Notes: a model not told the origin generated them from the letters alone. A DNA stretch of 64,000 bases from Gadus chalcogrammus (GCF_026213295.1 NC_079423.1:21767761-21831760), one strand, 5' to 3'. Shown: positions 20,505-35,583, counted from the stretch's first letter. Program-made: numbers and translations.

Positions 20505-23497
20505 ACCGTACGTCCACACCAGGAGCGACCAAAGCGTCAAAGGCGCTTTGGTCGCTCACTAAGTTTCGCTGCGAATATTTCTGTTCGCTTTGGTCGCTCA
20601 AGTCGCTCATCACGTACAATTCAATTATGGAGACGCATTTAAAGGAGCCGTATGTTTTTAGTACAGACAGCCATATCAAAGAGTGAACTCTCCCATACAC
20701 TTTGGCCATATTGCCGAGACGGTTTTGCTTGTTGGATAAGGTGCTTCGACAACAAGTAGGACAGTGATTCCCCCCAATATAAAAAAAACCTCCTAAAATG
20801 TATGCTAATTACAACCGAGAACAAAAAACCCTGCGTGCTGTAGTAGTTAAAATATGTTTCACTGATCTGCATCTGCAAATCATGATCTGCACTCATTCTA
20901 TGAAGGTATTATTGTAGCAAAAGTCTTTAGCACCTGTAACTGCAGAATTTGAATGCGTACACTAAAGTCACAGTAAATTTGAAGTCGTATATATTTATTT
21001 TGCATGTGTACTCTAAAGTCACAAATGTGTAACAGTACATTTGTAGTCGTAAAAAATAAATAATATATTTTCTATACCATTGTAAACACAAAATAGGGTC
21101 TACGAGTACGCAAATCTGTGTTACAGGTGCACAAATCCTTTTGCTACAATTATTGCAGCGCAGTTGGTGCAAAACACATTCGCACACCCGTGTTTCATAA
21201 TCTGAGAACATGCCCAAAAGGTGTGCATTCATAAACCCAAATTTGAACTAATGCATCAGAAGTTGCACATCTGTGAAAAATTTTCCTCACAAATAAAATG
21301 ATAAAGAACGCTATGTTAATTCAGCATTTTAATGAGCGAGCACAAATCCATTTTACAACTGCTCGAATCTGCTCCTGCAAGTCTCAGCTGTGGGTTTTTT
21401 TGCAGGTTGTTTTGCACCACGTCTAGGTGGTAAATGTGTAGCAAAAGTATTCGTATCCGTAGATGCCAGAGCGTCCGTGGGCGGGACAAAATAGTCCCTC
21501 TGCGGCGCGGGATACGTTTCTTTCTGGAGAAGTGGAGAGGGCGTCCTACTGAACGGAGGTGGGTATCCTACATTATGTTAAATGAAATGACTTAGTTCAA
21601 GTGAATTCCCCCCAAAATATTTCATAAACATGCCGCAAATGTCCTTCAATGTATTTTAATGGTCGCCATAACATAAATTCAGAAATGTTAATGCAATTCT
21701 TTGGGGAGAATTCACTTGAACTAAGTCATTTAATTTAACATAATGTAGGATACCCACCTCCGTTTAGTAGGACGCCCTCTTCACTTCTCCAGAAAGAAAC
21801 TTATCCCGCGCTGAGTATGCTGTGATCTTTATAGCTCCATGGCTGGCACGCAGGGGGTCCCAGTGTAATTTGAGAAACGCATCCCTGCCGGCGATTTTCA
21901 TTGGATTAGGAAATTATGGGCGGGACTATTTTGTCCCGCTCACGGACGATCTGGCATCTACAGATACGAATACTTTTGCTACACATTTACCACCTAGACG
22001 TGGTGCAAAACAACCTGCAAAAAAACCCACAGCTGAGACTTCCTGGAGCAGATTCGAGCAGTTGTAAAATGGATTTGTCCTCGCTCATTAAAATGCTGAA
22101 TTAACATAGCGTTCTTTATCATTTTATTTGTGAGGAAAATTTTTCACAGATGTGCAACTTCTGATGCATTAGTTCAAATTTGGGTTTATGAATGCACACC
22201 TTTTGGGCATGTTCTCAGATTATGAAACACGGGTGTGCGAATGTGTTTTGCACCAACTGCGCTGCAATAATTGTAGCAAAAGGATTTGTGCACCTGTAAC
22301 ACAGATTTGCGTACTCGTAGACCCTATTTTGTGTTTACAATGGTATAAAAAATATATTATTTATTTTTTACGACTACAAATGTACTGTTACACATTTGTG
22401 ACTTTAGAGTACACATGCAAAATAAATATATACGACTTCAAATTTACTGTGACTTTAGTGTACGCATTCAAATTCTGCAGTTACAGGTGCTAAAGACTTT
22501 TGCTACAATAATACCTTCATATCATTCGTCGCACTCAAAACAAATAGACATTGGCGCACATGGCTAATTTGCATACGTGCACAGGACTGGTTGGCTCCGC
22601 AAGGCAAATAATGGAACATATCTATCTATCTAAGCCTATCCGTCTATCTATCTATCAACGCGTGTCTAGTTTTAATGTGATGTATTGTGTGTATGTCCAG
22701 TCAGACTTGTTCTGTGTGGTCTTGTAGGCTACTGTCCTGACTCCTGTGTGGGCCGAACCACCTAAATGGATTCCCGACGATTTGTGTCGTTTGGTATTAA
22801 TAAAGACTTGACTAGGCTATATATCTAGACTATTTAATTAGCAATTATTCACCTCAAGCTCCGTGATTACTGGGGAATAGAGGGATAAAAGACAAGAGAT
22901 ATATCCCTCTTCATTTATCCCTCGTCTTGTCGATTAGTTTGTTTATGTGACGATTTCAAAAACTTTTTTGGTTTTGTTTAAAGCATGCTACACGCGATTG
23001 GTTGGTTATATTGGTGGCATGGAGAGCAAATGAAAATGATTCCCGCTTAAATACGAACGTTCTAGATGTATAAATACTCCCGCTCATCACTTGGTATCCA
23101 AACCACTATGGCGTTTCAATCTCTGAACTGAAAAAGGGTTGGGTCGTACAACACCGGGTGCCCAGTTACAGCCGCGATTAATACTTCAGCCGACATTTTG
23201 TTCAGTGAGTGAATAAAGGTAGGTAGGAACCAAAGTGCCTGCCGGTGTTCCCCGGGATCCACGCAAGCGAAGAGCGTCTACATTCCGATTGGCTGTCAGT
23301 GTTTGGCCGCTGAAGCGCGTCATAGTCATTTGCATAAAGTTAAAACGTTTTCAACTTTTTTTTGACGCTCTGGTCGCTCAACTTTGGCCGCTGGTAGCGT
23401 TGGTCGCTTTGGTCGCTTTGGTCGCTCTTGCCCATAGAAAGTGAATAACTTCCGGCGATTTGGTCGCTCAATTCGCTTCTGGTGTGGACGTACAGTC
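20505..23497. mobile_element. Non-autonomous DNA transposon with GTACGTCCACACCAG inverted ends
   Basis: The left end contains CGTACGTCCACACCAGGAGC. The right end in reverse complement contains TGTACGTCCACACCAGAAGC. Both continue with GAGCGACCAAA motifs. Subterminal copies of GCGACCAAA or its complement TTTGGTCGC are numerous (20525-20600, 23360-23470). No transposase is present; about half the length is the foldback element inserted at 20899. No certain target duplication. Superfamily undetermined. Confidence 0.6.
20899..22521. mobile_element. Foldback element A: long inverted arms, 6-bp target duplication
   Basis: Arms of about 0.72 kb (20899-21617) and 0.82 kb (21705-22521) are near-perfect reverse complements around an 87-bp spacer. 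The ends read TATGAAGGTATTATTGTAGC. Exact TCATTC copies flank the element (20893-20898 and 22522-22527). The right arm has about 100 extra bases near 21815-21915. Within each arm a subterminal motif (TTACAGGTGC then CTTTTGCTACAAT) recurs. No transposase frame. It is inserted in the larger element 20505-23497. The termini and duplication length match elements at 39505 and 39796. Confidence 0.88.
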
Positions 23498-26160
23498 CCT
23501 CTTTAAGTCAACTCTGAATTCAGATTTCTTTTTCTTTTTCTTGACCATTGGCATATGCATATCACTGGCGGTTACTTTGGCCTATGAAAACATATTTTGT
23601 TTGTTGTTTCCACTTTCATTGCGGAGATATTCTACAGAAGAAAACTAATTTAGTGGATGTGTCTGGATGAAGCTTTCAGAAGTAGTTTTACTGTAGGCTA
23701 CATTGTGAAAGCTGTATCCTAAAACTTAACATAAATAAAAATATTTTTCTAAGTTTCACACTGCCTCTAAATCACTCTCAACTTCACACACTGTAACATC
23801 TTTGTTGATGATGAATAAAAACAGCATTTTATAATTGGCCTATTGCTAGTGTTTAGTGTGCGGCAAAGCAGGCAGCATGTGGAGCAAGTTTCAATCGAAA
23901 GTGAAGAGGAATAAAAAATAAGAATGTTTAATCTTATAACAAGAAGACAACCTTGCAGCTTGTCATTTTTACAATGACATTTGAAACATGCTGCTAGTGA
24001 TCTAATCAGCTAGAGCGAGGGGGTGAAGTGGGCGATCAAGGACTTCCCATTCAAAACCCTTTTGAATATCATTAGCAGCAGAAACAGGCCTGTCAATGTG
24101 AATAATTCATGTAAACATCGTCCAATCACGCTGCCTGCAAATCACTTCCATAAACTCTCCATTATCAGTCTCAATATGGCATTAAGAAAGCGCATTGAGG
24201 AATAACTATTTTCCCCTTGTTCAAAACAGTTTTAGAAAGATAATTTTTCACCAGTAGCCGGGAGACACAAACATAAGGCATAAGATCTAACATGGGAATA
24301 GGTTTTTTACATCGATTCAGATCGCAATGAATGCCTCATTTTGGGAAGAATAGGCGCATTGGAATGTTATTTATAATGTTAAAAACAATAATGTTGTCTT
24401 GGTCATTGTTCAGTAATTAATTATGACATTTTTTGTGGCTAAACAAAGTTATTGTAAGCCTTGGTTGCAATATATTTGTGTTGGATAACTCTTGAATACT
24501 CATAGGGGTGTGCTAACGGCTACATTAACTGTGAAACCTTTTTTTATTTGGTGAATGCTCAGCGCCACCGTATCATGGCGCGAATCAAACTGAATAAAAA
24601 AATATTTGTCTCTCGCTGTTGACTGCCTTACATATTTCTATTGAAGAAAGTTCCTTAGGGGACAGCAATTGGGCTTGACTTATGCTCTCTATACCCCCTC
24701 ATTACTCACATATCAATGCCGTGTTGGATGAGTCCTAAAGATACCCTCACCCCGTACAGAGATTCCAACCCTCTGAGCTCATCATGTTAGCTACCAAATG
24801 CAGCATAGCCTACATGCACTTTTTCATGTGCAGCTCGAAAGCAACTACACTAGCACCACAAACACATCATACAGATACAAATGGGCAATTTCTGAGCAAA
24901 AGAAAGACATGTTGCCAGTCCTCAGTGGAGTGAAGGCATCCTCCTCGTTAGGGGCAAGTGTGACTCAAAAGATCCAAGGGCAGTAGGAAAAATCCATGCA
25001 TCTGAACAATTATCAATTAAGGACATTTCCACTGCAACTCCTTCACTCGCTCGACGAAGAAAAGTGAGTCACGTGCACCGATGTGCACACGCCGACAAAT
25101 CAAAGCATGGTTGTGGGAGTTTTGTCTCTCAATTGTAAAGAGGAATCCTGACATTTTTCCTGACACCTATTACTTAAAAACGTTCTTGGCTCAACAGGCT
25201 TGAATTTCATTATGTTTTATCTTTCTTGAAGGTCTCAAAGGCATCAAACGTGAATTGAGCAAAGAGTGTCTCTAATACTGAAGATGGCTTCCAAACAAGT
25301 TGGGTTTACTTTTAAACTATTTAGAGTGCAAGATAACATTCTTCTATCTCTGCTATACCACAATTTATAAAAACAAACCATCATTGCAATTGTTGAAAGG
25401 AAAAGCTACAGCAGCCTCTTCATTGTTATATTAAGATGTGTGATACATGTAAAAGTGCTTATATTTTTTAATTTGTTATAGATATTGTTCTTTATTTCCA
25501 CAGCTTCTTCTGAAAATAACCTTCAAATATTCACTTGAAAAAAAGACCACACCCTTATTTGTGGAAATATTTTATGCATTTTCTTCCCCAAAATTTGGGC
25601 AAAATGAAAATAAGGTAAAGCCTAGGGGGGTTGTAAATATAAAGAAATGGCCTTTGAAACTTCACTGTTCAAGACCCTTTTCTCAACACAATTGCATCTC
25701 ACAGAACGCTTTGCACAAAGACTGCACTGTGAGTCCCTCAACTCATCCCTAGGGGGCGAACTGCAAATTAACACATGATGCATAAATAACAATTTAACAA
25801 TATAATAACCAAGTGCTACTAAGAGAAGAGTATGTTGGGAAGTCCTCATGGGGTAATCCCTTATCCCAAAAAACACACCACTACCTTTGGCACCTCATCC
25901 TTGGGTGCTTTGAGGCAAATTAAAACACTTTTATTGCAACATTGACAAAGTAGGACAGTGACAGACACAGAGCTTTATTTTTCCATTTTTCCTGGCAACG
26001 TGTGGATTCTCCCATTCTCATTCTCTCTCTCTCTCACTCTCTCTTTCTTTCCCTCGCTCATCCATTCAACGGCAGCTGCAGCTAATAGCCAGTCAAGCGC
26101 AGCGGGAGCATCATCTCTGCTGAACTGAACCCCTGACATATTTTAACTTACTATATGGGT
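23498..26160. other. No gene recognised; possibly single-copy sequence
   Basis: No terminal repeats, tandem arrays or protein-like frames. AT-rich with scattered homeodomain-like and forkhead-like words (GTAAACA near 24113). A short CT run lies at 26019-26046. This is the longest stretch without obvious transposon sequence, so it is the best place to look for conserved non-coding DNA. Confidence 0.45.
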
Positions 26161-26196
26161 ACTTGCATACATTATGTGTGTGTATATGTGTGTGAA

Positions 26197-26200
<4 letters not shown>

Positions 26201-26256
<56 letters not shown>

Positions 26257-26278
26257 TGTGTGTGTGTGTGTGTGTGTT
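26201..26278. repeat. (TG)n microsatellite
   Basis: Almost pure TG dinucleotides, one TC interruption. Confidence 0.97.
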
Positions 26279-26426
26279 CGTGAACACATTCCTATTCTCC
26301 AGTCTAATGAAGCTGGCTGACAGGTTGCTTTGCTGCAGGACCCACAAGAGGCCAGGAGGGTTGAGCACTATGACACTAATTGTAGATATCCCTGAATGAG
26401 CCAATCAGAGCATATTATTTCTGCAG

Positions 26427-26430
<4 letters not shown>

Positions 26431-26502
<72 letters not shown>

Positions 26503-26572
26503 CGGGCGGGCGGGCGGGCGGGCGGGCGGGCGGGCGGGCGGGCGGGCGTGTGTGTGTGTGTGTGTGTGTGTC
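26431..26572. repeat. Compound microsatellite (TG)n-(GGGC)12-(TG)n
   Basis: About 35 TG units, then a 48-bp GGGC tetranucleotide tract (26500-26548), then 12 more TG units. Long cysteine/valine or histidine/threonine frames through it are artefacts. Confidence 0.97.
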
Positions 26573-26626
26573 ATAGCCCATGGAGAATGAAGATGGAACA
26601 TTGAGATGGGATTCATAATGATGGGA

Positions 26627-27125
26627 GTGCAGAAGTGGAGTTGGCTTGTAGTGCAGTAGTTGAGTTGGCTTGGAGTGCAGTAGTTGAGCTGGCTGGGAGT
26701 GCAGTAGTTCAGCTGCCTGGGACTCGAAGTGCAGTAGTGGAGCTGGCTGGGAGTGCAGTATCTGGCTTGGAGTGCAGTAGTGGAGCTGGCTGGGAGGGCA
26801 GTATCTGGCTTGGAGTGCAGTAGTGAAGCTGGCTTGGAGTGCAGTAGCTGGCTGGGACCACAGTAGTGGAGCTGGGAGTGCCGAGTGGAGCCGGGTGTTC
26901 AGTAGTGGAGCCGGGTGTTCAGTAGTGGAGCTGGGAGCGCAGTAGCTGGCTGGGAGCGCGGTAGCTGGCTGGGAGTGCAGTATCTGGCTGGGAGTGCGGT
27001 AGTTGGCTGGGAGCGCGGTAGCTGGCCGGGAGCGCGGTAGCTGGCTGGGAGTGCAGTATCTGGCTGGGAGTGCGGTAGCTGGCTGGGAGTGCGGTAGCTG
27101 GCTTGGAGTGCAGTAGTGGAGTTGG
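26627..27125. repeat. Minisatellite, unit about 21-24 bp
   Basis: About twenty degenerate units around GTGCAGTAGTGGAGCTGGCT and GGGA, shortening to GGTAGCTGGCTGGGAGTGC in the second half. The leucine/serine/proline-rich frames on the minus strand come from this array. Confidence 0.92.
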
Positions 27126-27183
27126 CTGGGAGCCAGGAGCACCTCCACAAAGTGGCACCTCCTCATGTCTACATCCTCCCTTA

Positions 27184-27998
27184 TGGCCCGGCCAGACTAC
27201 ACGATTTCAGCCCGATTTTGCCCCGATTCTTTCGTCGCAGACGAATTTGCGAATCGTACACGATTTTGAGGAGTCGGCGACGAGACGAGGTCTTGTAATG
27301 TGACATGCTTGCGATCTGCGATGTTTTCGTCTGCGACGTTCGAAAACCCCACGACGAAATGTTTGGCATGTCAGAATTTTTTGGGGAATCGCATGACGTA
27401 TACATTGTTGACATAGATAGATAGATGGATAGATAGATAGATAGATAGATAGATCCTTTAATAACATGACATGAGGGAACCACGCCCCCAGTTGCGTGAG
27501 GGAAGCCCGCGAACAGCTTGAGCTCACGCGCAGTGTTTACCAACTGCCTTCACTGCACTACGCTGATTAGGAGTAACAACCGCAAAAATGAATTCGATCA
27601 AGAAGATCTGGCTTTGTTGCCAGGCTACGTTGTTGCTGCGTCTATTTAGACTGTGTTGACGGTCTCTATGGTTACTGCTGCTGCGTGCTGACGTCTCGGG
27701 GACGCACAGCATGCTGGGGCGCGTTGGTCGTTATTGGTGGTGGGAACTGGGCTAATAAAGCTAGTGGGTGTAACACCGTTCGCTGTCTACACTATCATCA
27801 TTCATGCACATCTACAGTCTACTTTGTATAGTTCATGTCACGCGCAACGCAACTACTGTGAGGAATTGCCGCATTGAGCAGATATAAACAAACGTGCAAA
27901 CGTGAATGATACAAAGTAGAGAGCATCGCACCGTCGAATCTTGTTGTGTGGCCAGTCTTACTACGAGACAAGCCCCGATTTCCTGGCTCTGAGATCGT

Positions 27999-28037
<39 letters not shown>

Positions 28038-28244
28038 ATGTATATAGCGCTTAATATGGTACTCTAATCGAACGATAAGACGCTTAAAGTGTGACACGTT
28101 AAATCGTGGAGGAATGTCTGAGAATCTTGTAGTGTGGCCAGTCTTACGACGAGGCAAGCCCCGATTTCCTGACTCTGCGATCGTATAGTGTGACATGGTA
28201 AATCGTGGAGGAATGTCTGAGAATCGTGTAGTCTGAACGGGCCA
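27184..28244. mobile_element. PIF/Harbinger-type non-autonomous element (MITE)
   Basis: Ends are inverted repeats: TGGCCCGGCCAGACTACACG on the left, TGGCCCGTTCAGACTACACG on the right (reverse complement). Flanking TTA on both sides (27181-27183, 28245-28247) is the 3-bp duplication typical of PIF/Harbinger. The last 290 bp contain two copies of a right-end-like block (GCCCCGATTTCCTG), so the right end was duplicated internally. A GATA microsatellite (about 27413-27451) and a TAA microsatellite (28003-28032) lie inside. No transposase. Confidence 0.85.
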
Positions 28245-28247
28245 TTA

Positions 28248-29495
28248 GTAAAAAATGGTTTGTACTTAATGTCCCTTGGATTCAAGTTTTTCCCAAATTA
28301 TCTAATAGTTGATCTAAAATTACCACTTAGTATTAGGTCTCCTTTGGTGTGCTGGCAATAAGAATTAGTAGGCTGGCATGCCATCCCTTATGTATTTGTC
28401 TTATATTACATAAAAAATCTAGTTACATTTTTAAGCATTTGCTTGTTTTCCCAGGGAAGACAGTGAAGACATTCTTTTCAACTGTGCAGGGAACAGCTCA
28501 AATTTAAGAGTGGACTAAATTGTGATATGAATGGTATGGTCCATTTGTTATCTATGTAAACATTTAATTTTCCTCTGAAGGAAGAGATCCTATAAGAACT
28601 GCAGCTTTACCTCATCTTGGTCTGACAAACTATGGTCACATGTGGAATCAAATTGGTCCATAACAAGGACTACTTATGACTGCTGCATATAACATCAAAT
28701 CAAAGTTTCGCTGGTAGGTGCTATTTATTTGCATTAAAGTAACTACAGGAAAAGCTTTATAGCTATGCTTAATAGACTATATCAATATGCGTCACATGCA
28801 AAACCTTTTAAGGAGCAGTGTCGTCCTTGTTGGCTAGCAGAGGAAGGTGCACTCTATTGCACTCTGTTTCTTAACATCATAAAAACATCATCTCTAAACC
28901 ACATTTGAAGGAGACCAAAGAGTTCGAAATGTGCACTAGATATGTACAATGGAGAAGGACATCTGGCCATTGCTGGCTCACTGTTTAGTGAGAGACAACT
29001 AAGAGCTGAATGTGTGGGTTATGTGGTGAGTTCCGTGTGGAGGTCACGGCCTGCTCTCCGAACCACAGCCTTGTGTGTGTGTGAGAGCCTGGTGGGAGGC
29101 AGCCCCTCACTGGGAATGTTCAGGCATTTCTGAACCCTGTTCTAAATCAAATAGGTCTGCACTGATTGGGATATTTTAAATCGCCTGCCTAATACTAGGT
29201 AAACTATTCCAATTAAAAATTGACAGTGACTAACAATGAATTGAATGTATATTTATATTTACTAATAGTACTAATAAATATACATTGTATGTATATTGCT
29301 CTTTTCTAAATAATCAAAGACACTTTCCATGATATAAAATGTCAAAATGCAAACAAGACCAACTATCAATGAATGGTCACATTAAAATATTAAAATAAAT
29401 ACATTTGAGAAGCAGAGACACAGGGGTAGGGGATTCGGGAAGATGTGAGTAAGAAAAGATGAGGAGGGTGAGATACTGAAATAATTTATGAATTC
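28248..29495. other. No gene recognised
   Basis: AT-rich DNA with only short frames. The 63-codon frame at 28942 has no recognisable features. No inverted or tandem repeats noticed. Confidence 0.5.
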
Positions 29496-29517
29496 TGTCT
29501 CACAATATTATTCATAT

Positions 29518-29833
29518 TGTGGCGACTCCTACCCCCCGGGGAGTCTGGGTAATCATAATGTTTGGGGAAAAGGGGTTTTATTGTCTTTGGATAACTTGTT
29601 TCTGTTATTAGGTTAAGTGGGGTCAACGGGTTTGGGGTCTTTATTGTGATGTGTAGTGTGATCGGGACCATTAGTGAGAGTGTTGTGTGTGTTGGTCAGG
29701 TGTGCCGTGTTTTCTGTTATGTGGTGGTGTTTAAATAAAGGCAGCTCTCGGGGTCGTGCAGTGTATTGAGGCAGGAGAGTTGCGTCACCGTTTAACCTGG
29801 GCTCCAGTCTCCTGCTTGTGGCTGCTCGCCACA
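29518..29833 (+). repeat. Solo LTR
   Basis: It starts TGTGGCGACTCC and ends CTCGCCACA, so the ends are short inverted repeats (TGTGGCGA/TCGCCACA). A 4-bp duplication ATAT flanks it (29514-29517, 29834-29837). AATAAAGG near 29743 is a plausible polyadenylation signal. No internal retroviral sequence adjoins it. Relatives lie at 2340-2413 and 43912-44300. Sequence from 29850 to 30098 shows nothing recognisable. Confidence 0.8.
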
Positions 29834-30096
29834 ATATTGTGAGACAAAGACGGAGCTCTAACCTTTTGTCGCTCCCCACACCACAGCAAACTAATCCCGG
29901 TCCCCTCAGACACACACACAACAAACAGCCACCACAAACTACTTGATGACAGCATTAGAGAGTGCAAAGGATGCACGCATTGTAATTCTTCATGCCAGAA
30001 TTGTACAATGCAGAAATGTGGAACAAAAGGAACATCTTAGTTTTGTCCAACTGGACAATTTTTTACGTCTAATGATAAGTAAGTAAGTAATGGATG

Positions 30097-31698
<1,602 letters not shown>

Positions 31699-31739
31699 AT
31701 CCCTACCACTGGCCTTCGCAGTTATAAATAAAATCTCTT

Positions 31740-32712
31740 GTTCTATTGCTTCAAGTTTAGTTTATGATAGGCTGCTGTGGTTGCCGCTCTGGTGGAATTT
31801 GCAGTGTATTGCTGACAAAACAATCTAATCTGGACTTTCCCAAGGTCCCACCACTGTGTTAGGGACTTGCATCGCGCTTTCTCCACCCTCCAGGTCTCCC
31901 AAAAAAAGGTGAAAGAACTCACAAACCCCTGATCCTGAAGTAGCCTACTGTTAAAACGCCAGTACGGGCTCTTCGGCCTATGAAGTGTGGTGACAATTGA
32001 CACAGAGACATAGTGATGGTCAGACAGGCCTCGGGGTAATACTGGTCTTCAAAAAAACGTCCCCTATCCTGTTTTCTGACATAAATACGGTCTAGCCTTG
32101 CCCCTGATGGCATGTTTCGATTAGTTTTCAACCAGGTGTACTGTCTAGACTCTGGAAATTCCTCTCTCCACACATCCACAAGGCCATGATAAGCTATCAA
32201 CGCTCTCAGCTCATTGGCTGATTGGGGATGAGGCTCGTCATGGTTCCTATCCAAAGTGTGGTCCAGTGTGGAGTTAAAATCCCCACTTAGAATAAGAACA
32301 TTATCTGGGGGGCAGCCTTTCAGTGCGTCAGACAGTGCTTTAAAAAAAACACATCTCTCCTGGCCTAGTCAAGGAGCATAGATATTAAAGAAAGACAAAA
32401 CCATTCCATCACATGAGACAAACCTTGCCAAGGTAGACCAGGAGAGAGAAGAGTAGCTACTCCAGCAACACTAGAACCATGACTCAAAAACACTGGTCCC
32501 TTCCATTCCATTTCCCACTGAGGCTGGTTATCTTGGTCGGAGTGACACTCTTGTAAAAAGACAACAGAGGACTGTTTAAGATTAATATAGTCCAGTAGTG
32601 CCACTCTTTTCTTAGGATTTCTACAGCCATTGATGTTTAGGGTCCCAAGAATAATAGTGGCCATGAAGATGGTAAGAAAAACCAACCGTAAAAACAGGTT
32701 ATGAACACTCAT
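31740..32712 (-). pseudogene. Tx1-like ORF2: endonuclease domain, frameshifted
   Basis: From 32712 the first frame (to 32365) holds the endonuclease start, ILGTLNINGCRNPKKR and VVFLQECHS. A second frame (32254-31919) holds the C-terminal part with GLVDVWREEFP, YTWLKTN and ARLDRIYV. A third frame (32003-31743) covers the linker to the RT. At least three frameshifts are needed. The catalytic aspartate/histidine motif near SDH is blurred by one of them. ORF2 begins 14 bases inside the end of ORF1. Just before the RT, 27 bases at about 31755-31781 repeat sequence from inside the RT (31107-31133). Confidence 0.82.
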
Positions 32713-34243
32713 TGGGAGGTACTGTGGATTTGGCCCGACTACTTAATTCAGCCCTTACTGTACTCTGCAGTTTCTTAATGCGGAAACGCTTCTGTATGGT
32801 AAGCTCTGTCATGGTGGCATTCCTTAAAGCCGCAGTAGAGGAGAGGAGAAACAAATTATAATCAGGAAAGAAAGATGTAAGGCTTATCTTACGCTGACCC
32901 TTTGTGTCGTCCAGAAATTTGAGTCTGGTAATAGAATACAAATTCTGCTTACCCTCCCGAACAAACTTCCCTGGAATCTCCACACTTTCCCCCTGTACAG
33001 GCTGCTGCACATTCTCCATGGTCACTTCCTGGTACTCGTTAAAATCAATTTCTGATTCATCCCCAGCAAGCGCACCACTCCTCTCTAAAGAGCGCGTTCT
33101 GCGCCCAGTTTTCGCCCCCGCCTGGCTCACACGGCTCTTCGCTTTACGCTTGCCGCTGCTCCGTTCTGGTTGACTGGCCGGTTTCAGCTGCTGCAAACCC
33201 GCCGTTCCGTGCGCGTCCTCTTCAGCGGCGTCCTCCAGCAACGCGGCGATCTCTGTGTCGTCCTCAGCGGCGTCCTCCAGCGACGCGGCGATCTCTGCGT
33301 CCTCCAGCGACGCGGCGATCTCTGCGCCCTCCTCCGTGGCGTCCTCCAGAGATGCTGCGATCTCTGCGTCCTCCAGCAACGCGGCGATCTCTGCGCCAAA
33401 CTGTTTCTCCCGCCAGCTGAACGTCCCCTGTGCTCCAGCACCAGAAGGACCAGGGATCTGGGAGTCCACAACCGGTCCCGGTGCCAAAGGTGCGGGATCG
33501 GGTGTCGGTAAATCCGCAATAGGTCCCGTTGGTAATGGTGCGGGCCCGGGTGTCTCCGCAACAGGTACCGTACGTGTTGGTGCGGGACCAGGCATGCGTT
33601 CACCCTGTGCCGGCTCCCCAGAAGCCCGACTCGCCGTCGCTGCACCTGCACCTGCAGTGTTCTTGGCCCCAGAAGGCCGTCCTCCCTGCTCTGTACCCGG
33701 GCATGATCCCCTGAAATGTCTGTGTTCTCCACAAGCGAAACATTTCATGGAGTTTGAGGAAACATAGTCCTTCCCTCACTGTGTCAGCTTCACAGCCACG
33801 TCCAGGTCCCGATGCTGTTCACTCAAAATCATGAACGTTTGTAATCTGAAGCTCTCCACATGAAATAAAGTCTGCTTTTTAAAGCCGACTAGAACCCCGT
33901 ATCTGGAGAGGATCCTCTCCAAAATCTCATCTTCAAAATAAGGGGGTACATTAGAGAGAACAACCCTCTTGGCAGAGAAAGATAGAGGTAAAACTTGAAC
34001 AAATAAGTCCTTAATAACAAGCCCTTCCTCGATCAATTTATTCACCAAAGCGGTTTCCGATAAAAAAACCACAATGGCTTTATTCATACGGGAGGCAGAT
34101 CTGATTTTCTTTCCACCACCAATTACCTCCCACATTGCCAATAAAACATCCTCCACCGTAACTGAGTTGTCCGGCACGCACCTACAGCCATGCCTGGGAG
34201 TGAGTACGAGACGGGGCTTCGCGGAACCACCTGTCGTGGCCAT
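32699..34243 (-). pseudogene. Tx1-like ORF1: RNA-binding protein with CCHC knuckle
   Basis: The best start is the ATG at 34243 (MATTGGSAK). About 155 codons include a fold with LSNVPPYFEDEILERILSRYG, resembling the RRM-like part of LINE ORF1 proteins. An in-frame TGA at about 33776 follows, then the frame continues as a CCHC zinc knuckle, CFACGEHRHFRGSC. Next is a proline/alanine-rich stretch. An acidic repeat follows (EIAASLEDA units, about 33400-33230), then a basic segment (GKRKAKSR). Without the TGA (probably from CGA) it would be one ORF1. The protein would coat LINE RNA. Confidence 0.8.
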
Positions 34244-34434
34244 TCTACCAAATGTTTGTTTGCAGTAAAACTGCGGCTGGCGAACCGCCAAGCCGGTCAA
34301 ATGCGACCTTTTTAAGCAAATTTACACTTGACTTTAGACAGCTACTTGTTAGAAAATAAAAAAATAAAAAAAGACGCCAACATTGGCAAAAAAACTGGAA
34401 AAAAATATGCTCTGCTCTCTACACGACCAGCTCC

Positions 34435-35583
<1,149 letters not shown>

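Noticed and set aside
26168..26616. His-Thr and Cys-Val rich frames
   Set aside because: Products of (TG)n and GGGC repeats; the same applies at 35795-36167, 44852-45199, 45817-46061 and 56698-57039.
26405..27166. 253-codon minus-strand frame
   Set aside because: Made of a minisatellite joined to a (CA)n repeat.
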